Positions 5,601 through 7,487 of a stretch of DNA of 7,487 nucleotides are shown piece by piece. The stretch covers positions 1 to 7,487 of the forward strand of contig SLDE01000057.1 in NCBI GenBank assembly GCA_007125455.1, read 5' to 3'. The position numbers were made by a program, and so were the translations under genes. The stretch comes from Ectothiorhodospiraceae bacterium. GTDB lineage: Bacteria > Pseudomonadota > Gammaproteobacteria > Thiohalomonadales > Thiohalomonadaceae. Position 1 is the stretch's first letter, and each line of letters opens with the position of its first letter. The notes beneath the pieces are model-generated. The model did no database searches and had not been told where the DNA came from. It was given only the letters and a program-made list of their open reading frames with translations.

Positions 5601-6271
5601 GCAGGGATAACGCCCTACTCCCCGCCGAGATCATCGAACCGCAACAGCCTGCCAGTGCCAGCGTGATCTGGCTGCATGGCCTGGGGGCCGATGGGCGCGA
5701 CTTTCTGCCCATCGTGCCCGAGCTGGGTCTGGACGATCTGCCGATCCGCTTTATCTTCCCCCACGCCCCGGAGCGCCCGGTAACAGTGAACATGGGCTAT
5801 GTGATGCGCGCCTGGTACGACATCCGCAGCATGGACATCAGCGCTGCGCAGGACGAGCAAGGTACCCGCGAGTCCGAGACACAGATCGTCGCCTGGATCG
5901 CCCACCAAGAGGCCCAGGGGATCCCGCCCGAGCGTATCGTCCTGGCCGGTTTCAGCCAGGGCGGGGCGATTGTGTTGCATACCGGGCTGCGCTATCCACG
6001 CCGTCTTGGCGGGATCATGGCGCTATCCACCTATCTGCCGCTGGCCGACGCGGTGGACGATGAGCGCCACCAGGCCAATCTTGATGTCCCTGTCTTTATG
6101 GCCCATGGCAATGAAGACCCCATCATCCCGCTGAACCTGGCCGAGCGCTCACGTGACCAGCTTGAATCGCTGGGGCATAAGGTGGACTGGCATTGCTATC
6201 CGATGCCGCATAGTGTGAATCCGCAGGAGGTGGAGGACATGGCGGTGTGGTTGCGTGAAAAACTTGGGTGA
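5597..6271 (+). CDS. Alpha/beta-hydrolase carboxylesterase (phospholipase/carboxylesterase family)
   Basis: Starting from GTG at 5597, within the GTGA overlap with the cyaY stop, the protein is 224 residues, the usual size for this family. An upstream extension of the frame only reads cyaY out of phase. The oxyanion motif LHGLGADGRDF follows strand 1, and the nucleophile is S120 in GFSQGG. The triad is completed by D174 in GNEDPIIP and H205 in MPHSV. Family members (Pseudomonas esterase II, YpfH-like proteins, acyl-protein thioesterases) hydrolyse short carboxyl esters or lysophospholipids; the true substrate is not deducible. No signal peptide is present, so it is cytoplasmic. Lacking a clear Shine-Dalgarno, it is probably translationally coupled to cyaY. 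Confidence 0.93.
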   Translation: MSRDNALLPAEIIEPQQPASASVIWLHGLGADGRDFLPIVPELGLDDLPIRFIFPHAPERPVTVNMGYVMRAWYDIRSMDISAAQDEQGTRESETQIVAWIAHQEAQGIPPERIVLAGFSQGGAIVLHTGLRYPRRLGGIMALSTYLPLADAVDDERHQANLDVPVFMAHGNEDPIIPLNLAERSRDQLESLGHKVDWHCYPMPHSVNPQEVEDMAVWLREKLG

Positions 6272-6587
6272 GGATTTTCAACTATCACATGGAACCACAT
6301 TTTGGCTCGTAAACGGACGAGCTATATATATTGCGTAAGCATATTCAATAGGTTAAGTATCTCCGGTATTTTCTCTAGTATTTTGTAACACAAATATATA
6401 TTTCTCAGCACATCGAAAACAGTTTTATTTTTCATATGAAACTCCTTATGTCTCTATTTAGTCTTTGCTTGTATTTATTCCTAAAACGCAATTGGCTTTA
6501 GTTTTTTGCATTGACTGAATACAAACACGGAGTGTTAAAACGCCTTTTTCCTGATAACTATCCTTTTGGTTGAGAAACCGATTACGC
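6272..6587. other. AT-rich non-coding stretch before the toxin-antitoxin module
   Basis: Base composition drops abruptly after the esterase: two counted 60-base lines (6361-6420, 6421-6480) have 19 and 15 G+C, against 35-40 in gene lines. No plausible coding frame is seen; the 60-codon minus-strand frame at 6458-6640 starts inside the antitoxin operator and lacks support. The sharp shift suggests foreign DNA brought in with the TA pair. I found no transposase, terminal inverted repeat or tRNA attachment site. Confidence 0.6.
6304..6323 (+). terminator. Weak hairpin after the cyaY-esterase unit
   Basis: GCTCGT (6305-6310) pairs with ACGAGC (6317-6322) around AAACGG, with a further G-T closing pair, 32 nt after the esterase stop. 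It is followed by TATATATATT rather than a T-run, so it is at best a weak or factor-assisted terminator. Confidence 0.35.
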
Positions 6588-6616
6588 TTGAAATCAGTTA
6601 ACGCCACGGCTAAGAT
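6588..6616 (+). promoter_or_regulatory. Sigma-70-type promoter of the toxin-antitoxin operon
   Basis: TTGAAA (6588-6593, 5/6) and TAAGAT (6611-6616, 4/6) are separated by exactly 17 bp. Transcription would start near 6622-6624, leaving a leader of only about 22 nt with no clear Shine-Dalgarno before the antitoxin ATG. This is the best-formed promoter in the window. Confidence 0.65.
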
Positions 6617-6647
6617 GATGTCATCACATAACGTCATCATTCATCAT
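6615..6647 (+). promoter_or_regulatory. Operator-like repeats for RHH antitoxin autoregulation
   Basis: GTCATCA occurs at 6620-6626 and 6633-6639, a 13-bp period, with a third related TCATCAT at 6641-6647. ATGATG (6615-6620) is the inverse of CATCAT (6635-6640). These half-sites cover the -10 to the antitoxin start codon, where ribbon-helix-helix antitoxins typically bind tandem short repeats to repress their own operon. Binding is inferred. Confidence 0.55.
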
Positions 6648-6867
6648 GCGTACTATCATTGACCTGCAAGACACACAGATTGAAGCACTCAAGAACATCG
6701 GCAAGCGCGTGGGGCTGTCCCGCGCCGAGTTGATCCGTCGCGCCGTGAACGAGTATCTGCAACATCACCATGCCGAAACCAATGAAGAGGCCTTTGGTCT
6801 TTGGGCAAAACATGAACAGGATGGCTTGACGTACCAGGAGGCATTGCGCAAGGAGTGGAATGATTGA
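6646..6867 (+). CDS. vapB: Ribbon-helix-helix (CopG-like) antitoxin, VapB-type
   Basis: This 73-residue protein starts with a beta strand and two helices typical of ribbon-helix-helix DNA binding (RTIIDLQDTQIEALKNIGKR, then GLSRAELIRRAVNEYL, residues 2-38). The C-terminal tail, including AFGLWAKHEQDGLTYQEALR (49-68), matches the toxin-wrapping tail seen in a common VapB-like family. It should neutralise the PIN toxin and, as a dimer, repress its own promoter through the half-sites at 6615-6647. Its last four bases overlap the toxin start (TTGA), a standard TA arrangement ensuring coupled synthesis. The start codon lacks a clear Shine-Dalgarno. Confidence 0.9.
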   Translation: MRTIIDLQDTQIEALKNIGKRVGLSRAELIRRAVNEYLQHHHAETNEEAFGLWAKHEQDGLTYQEALRKEWND

Positions 6868-7232
6868 AGGCGCTGTTTGATACCAATATTTTGATCGACT
6901 ACCTCAACGGCCACCCGGCAGCCCGGGATGAGCTTGGTCGCCACGATAGTGCATTGATCAGCGCGGTCACCTGGATGGAAGTCATGGTCGGTGCCAGGAA
7001 TGAGCTTGAAGAAACAACCCTACGGCGTTTCCTCACCCGCTTTGAGCAAGTACCCGTCACACCTCAGGTGGCCGAACTCGCAGTAAAATTACGGCGTGAA
7101 CAACGCATGCGCCTGCCTGACGCCATCATTTGGGCCAGTGCCAAGTGCGAGGATGCACTACTCGTCACACGCAATACCAAGGACTTCCCTCCCTCGGCAC
7201 CGGATGTATATATGCCCTATTCACTACCATAA
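6864..7232 (+). CDS. vapC: VapC-family PIN-domain ribonuclease toxin
   Basis: The start is TTG at 6864, preceded by AGGAG (6851-6855) with an 8-nt spacer; the nearby ATG at 6860 is out of frame and stops after six codons. The 122 residues form a complete PIN domain: D6 in LFDTNILID, E39 in TWMEVMVG, D86 in LPDAIIWA, and N104/D107 in TRNTKDF, the acidic Mg2+ site of VapC enzymes. Family toxins cut tRNA or rRNA and arrest translation when the antitoxin decays; the RNA target here is unknown. All catalytic acids are present, so the toxin is probably active. Its GC content resembles the host genes, unlike the AT-rich DNA ahead of the pair. Confidence 0.94.
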   Translation: MKALFDTNILIDYLNGHPAARDELGRHDSALISAVTWMEVMVGARNELEETTLRRFLTRFEQVPVTPQVAELAVKLRREQRMRLPDAIIWASAKCEDALLVTRNTKDFPPSAPDVYMPYSLP

Positions 7233-7241
7233 TGGCTACCG

Positions 7242-7320
7242 GCATCCTGCCTTATGTTCAGGACGAACGGTATGTCGCGGGCGCAGGATGCGCAGGAGCG
7301 ACCTCGCCAAATACCGTCCT
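7242..7320. repeat. Nested inverted-repeat element between vapC and the convergent gene
   Basis: Several concentric complementary arms fit one fold: AGGAC plus CGGTAT (7260-7273) with ATACCGTCCT (7311-7320); GTCGC (7275-7279) with GCGAC (7299-7303); and GCGC-AGGAT-GCGC at the tip (7281-7293). In a competing fold GCATCCTGC (7242-7250) pairs perfectly with GCAGGATGC (7283-7291). There is no T-tract. It resembles a REP/MITE-like dispersed palindromic element; integron attC was considered but the GTTRRRY core is missing. Confidence 0.5.
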
Positions 7321-7334
7321 TCCATGGACATAAA

Positions 7335-7356
7335 AACGGGGCCTTGCGGCCCCGTT
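7335..7356 (-). terminator. Intrinsic terminator of the right-edge minus-strand gene
   Basis: AACGGGGCC and GGCCCCGTT form a perfect 9-bp stem around a 4-base loop. Read on the minus strand the stem runs into TTTTTATG, a good U-tract, 24 nt after the stop of the partial gene. On the plus strand the tail is TTATTGTT, so it may also stop vapC transcripts, making it effectively bidirectional. Confidence 0.88.
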
Positions 7357-7379
7357 ATTGTTACTGCACTGGCTGTGGC

Positions 7380-7487
7380 TTACAGGGACTTCTTGCAGAA
7401 GTACCAGTCGACACACTCATAGCCTTCGTTCATGCGCGCCTCGGCGGCATCCATATCGGCCGGCGGGGGCACGATGACCTTGTCGCC
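7380..7487 (-). CDS. C-terminal 35 residues of an unrecognised protein (partial)
   Basis: The frame enters from the right edge and ends at TAA (7380-7382), directly before the intrinsic terminator, which supports it being real. The visible tail begins GDKVIVPPPADMDAAEARM and ends NEGYECVDWYFCKKSL, with two cysteines five residues apart among aromatic residues. I cannot assign a family from this fragment. It is convergent with vapC. Confidence 0.65.
   Translation of the reverse strand, partial: GDKVIVPPPADMDAAEARMNEGYECVDWYFCKKSL

Noticed and set aside
6511..6539. TTGACT as a second -35 box in the AT-rich region
   Set aside because: The hexamer at the correct spacing (GTTAAA) is a poor -10, and the TTGAAA-N17-TAAGAT promoter is much better placed for the antitoxin.
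6458..6640. 60-codon minus-strand ORF in the AT-rich region
   Set aside because: It begins within the antitoxin operator repeats, has no ribosome-binding site and no recognisable features.
6533..7320. Integron cassette with attC sites around the TA pair
   Set aside because: GTTAAAACGCC and GTTAACGCC lie in the same orientation and do not match the paired RYYYAAC/GTTRRRY cores; no integrase is present.
7096..7422. Plus-strand frames running through and past vapC
   Set aside because: They overlap vapC in other frames and cross the nested repeat and the intrinsic terminator.

Overview
The window reads as chromosomal DNA of a GC-rich gammaproteobacterium. The evidence is the bacterial frataxin CyaY, an E. 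coli-type ArsR, a GAF/HD-GYP signalling protein and a proteobacterial MgtE, all in genes of roughly 58-67% GC where I counted sample lines. I cannot name the genus. Sulfur-oxidising or purple-sulfur-type gammaproteobacteria are a reasonable guess, but that is inference only.

Layout. Positions 1-991 (minus strand) hold the N-terminal 330 residues of an exported TPR protein with a Pro/Glu-rich linker and the start of an NTF2-like domain; its 3' end lies off the left edge. Diverging from it across a 198-bp intergenic region is a cytoplasmic GAF/HD-GYP protein (1190-2803), probably a cyclic-di-GMP phosphodiesterase, with a coiled-coil insertion inside the catalytic domain. A 313-bp non-coding stretch with a palindrome and two GC-rich hairpins (2804-3116) precedes mgtE (3117-4475), a Mg2+ channel/transporter starting at GTG. 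Next come an arsR-type repressor (4529-4885), an exported 64-residue orphan peptide (4951-5145), a possible 18-codon ORF with a perfect Shine-Dalgarno sequence (5189-5245), and a two-gene unit of cyaY (5277-5600) overlapping a serine carboxylesterase (5597-6271).

From 6272 to 6645 base composition falls sharply (25-32% GC in two counted 60-base lines). This AT-rich stretch holds no convincing gene, but ends in a well-formed promoter and repeated operator-like half-sites driving a type II toxin-antitoxin pair: a ribbon-helix-helix antitoxin (6646-6867) and a PIN-domain VapC RNase (6864-7232). The pair looks like an acquired module. Downstream are a nested-hairpin element (7242-7320), a strong minus-strand terminator (7335-7356), and the last 35 codons of an unrecognised convergent minus-strand gene (7380-7487).

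The genes do not form one pathway. Four themes sit side by side: second-messenger turnover, Mg2+ uptake, metal(loid)/iron handling (ArsR, CyaY) and a stress or addiction module. I see no clear new multi-gene system. The most unexplained parts are the mgtE leader, the arsR-orphan peptide-microORF stretch, and the folded repeat after vapC.
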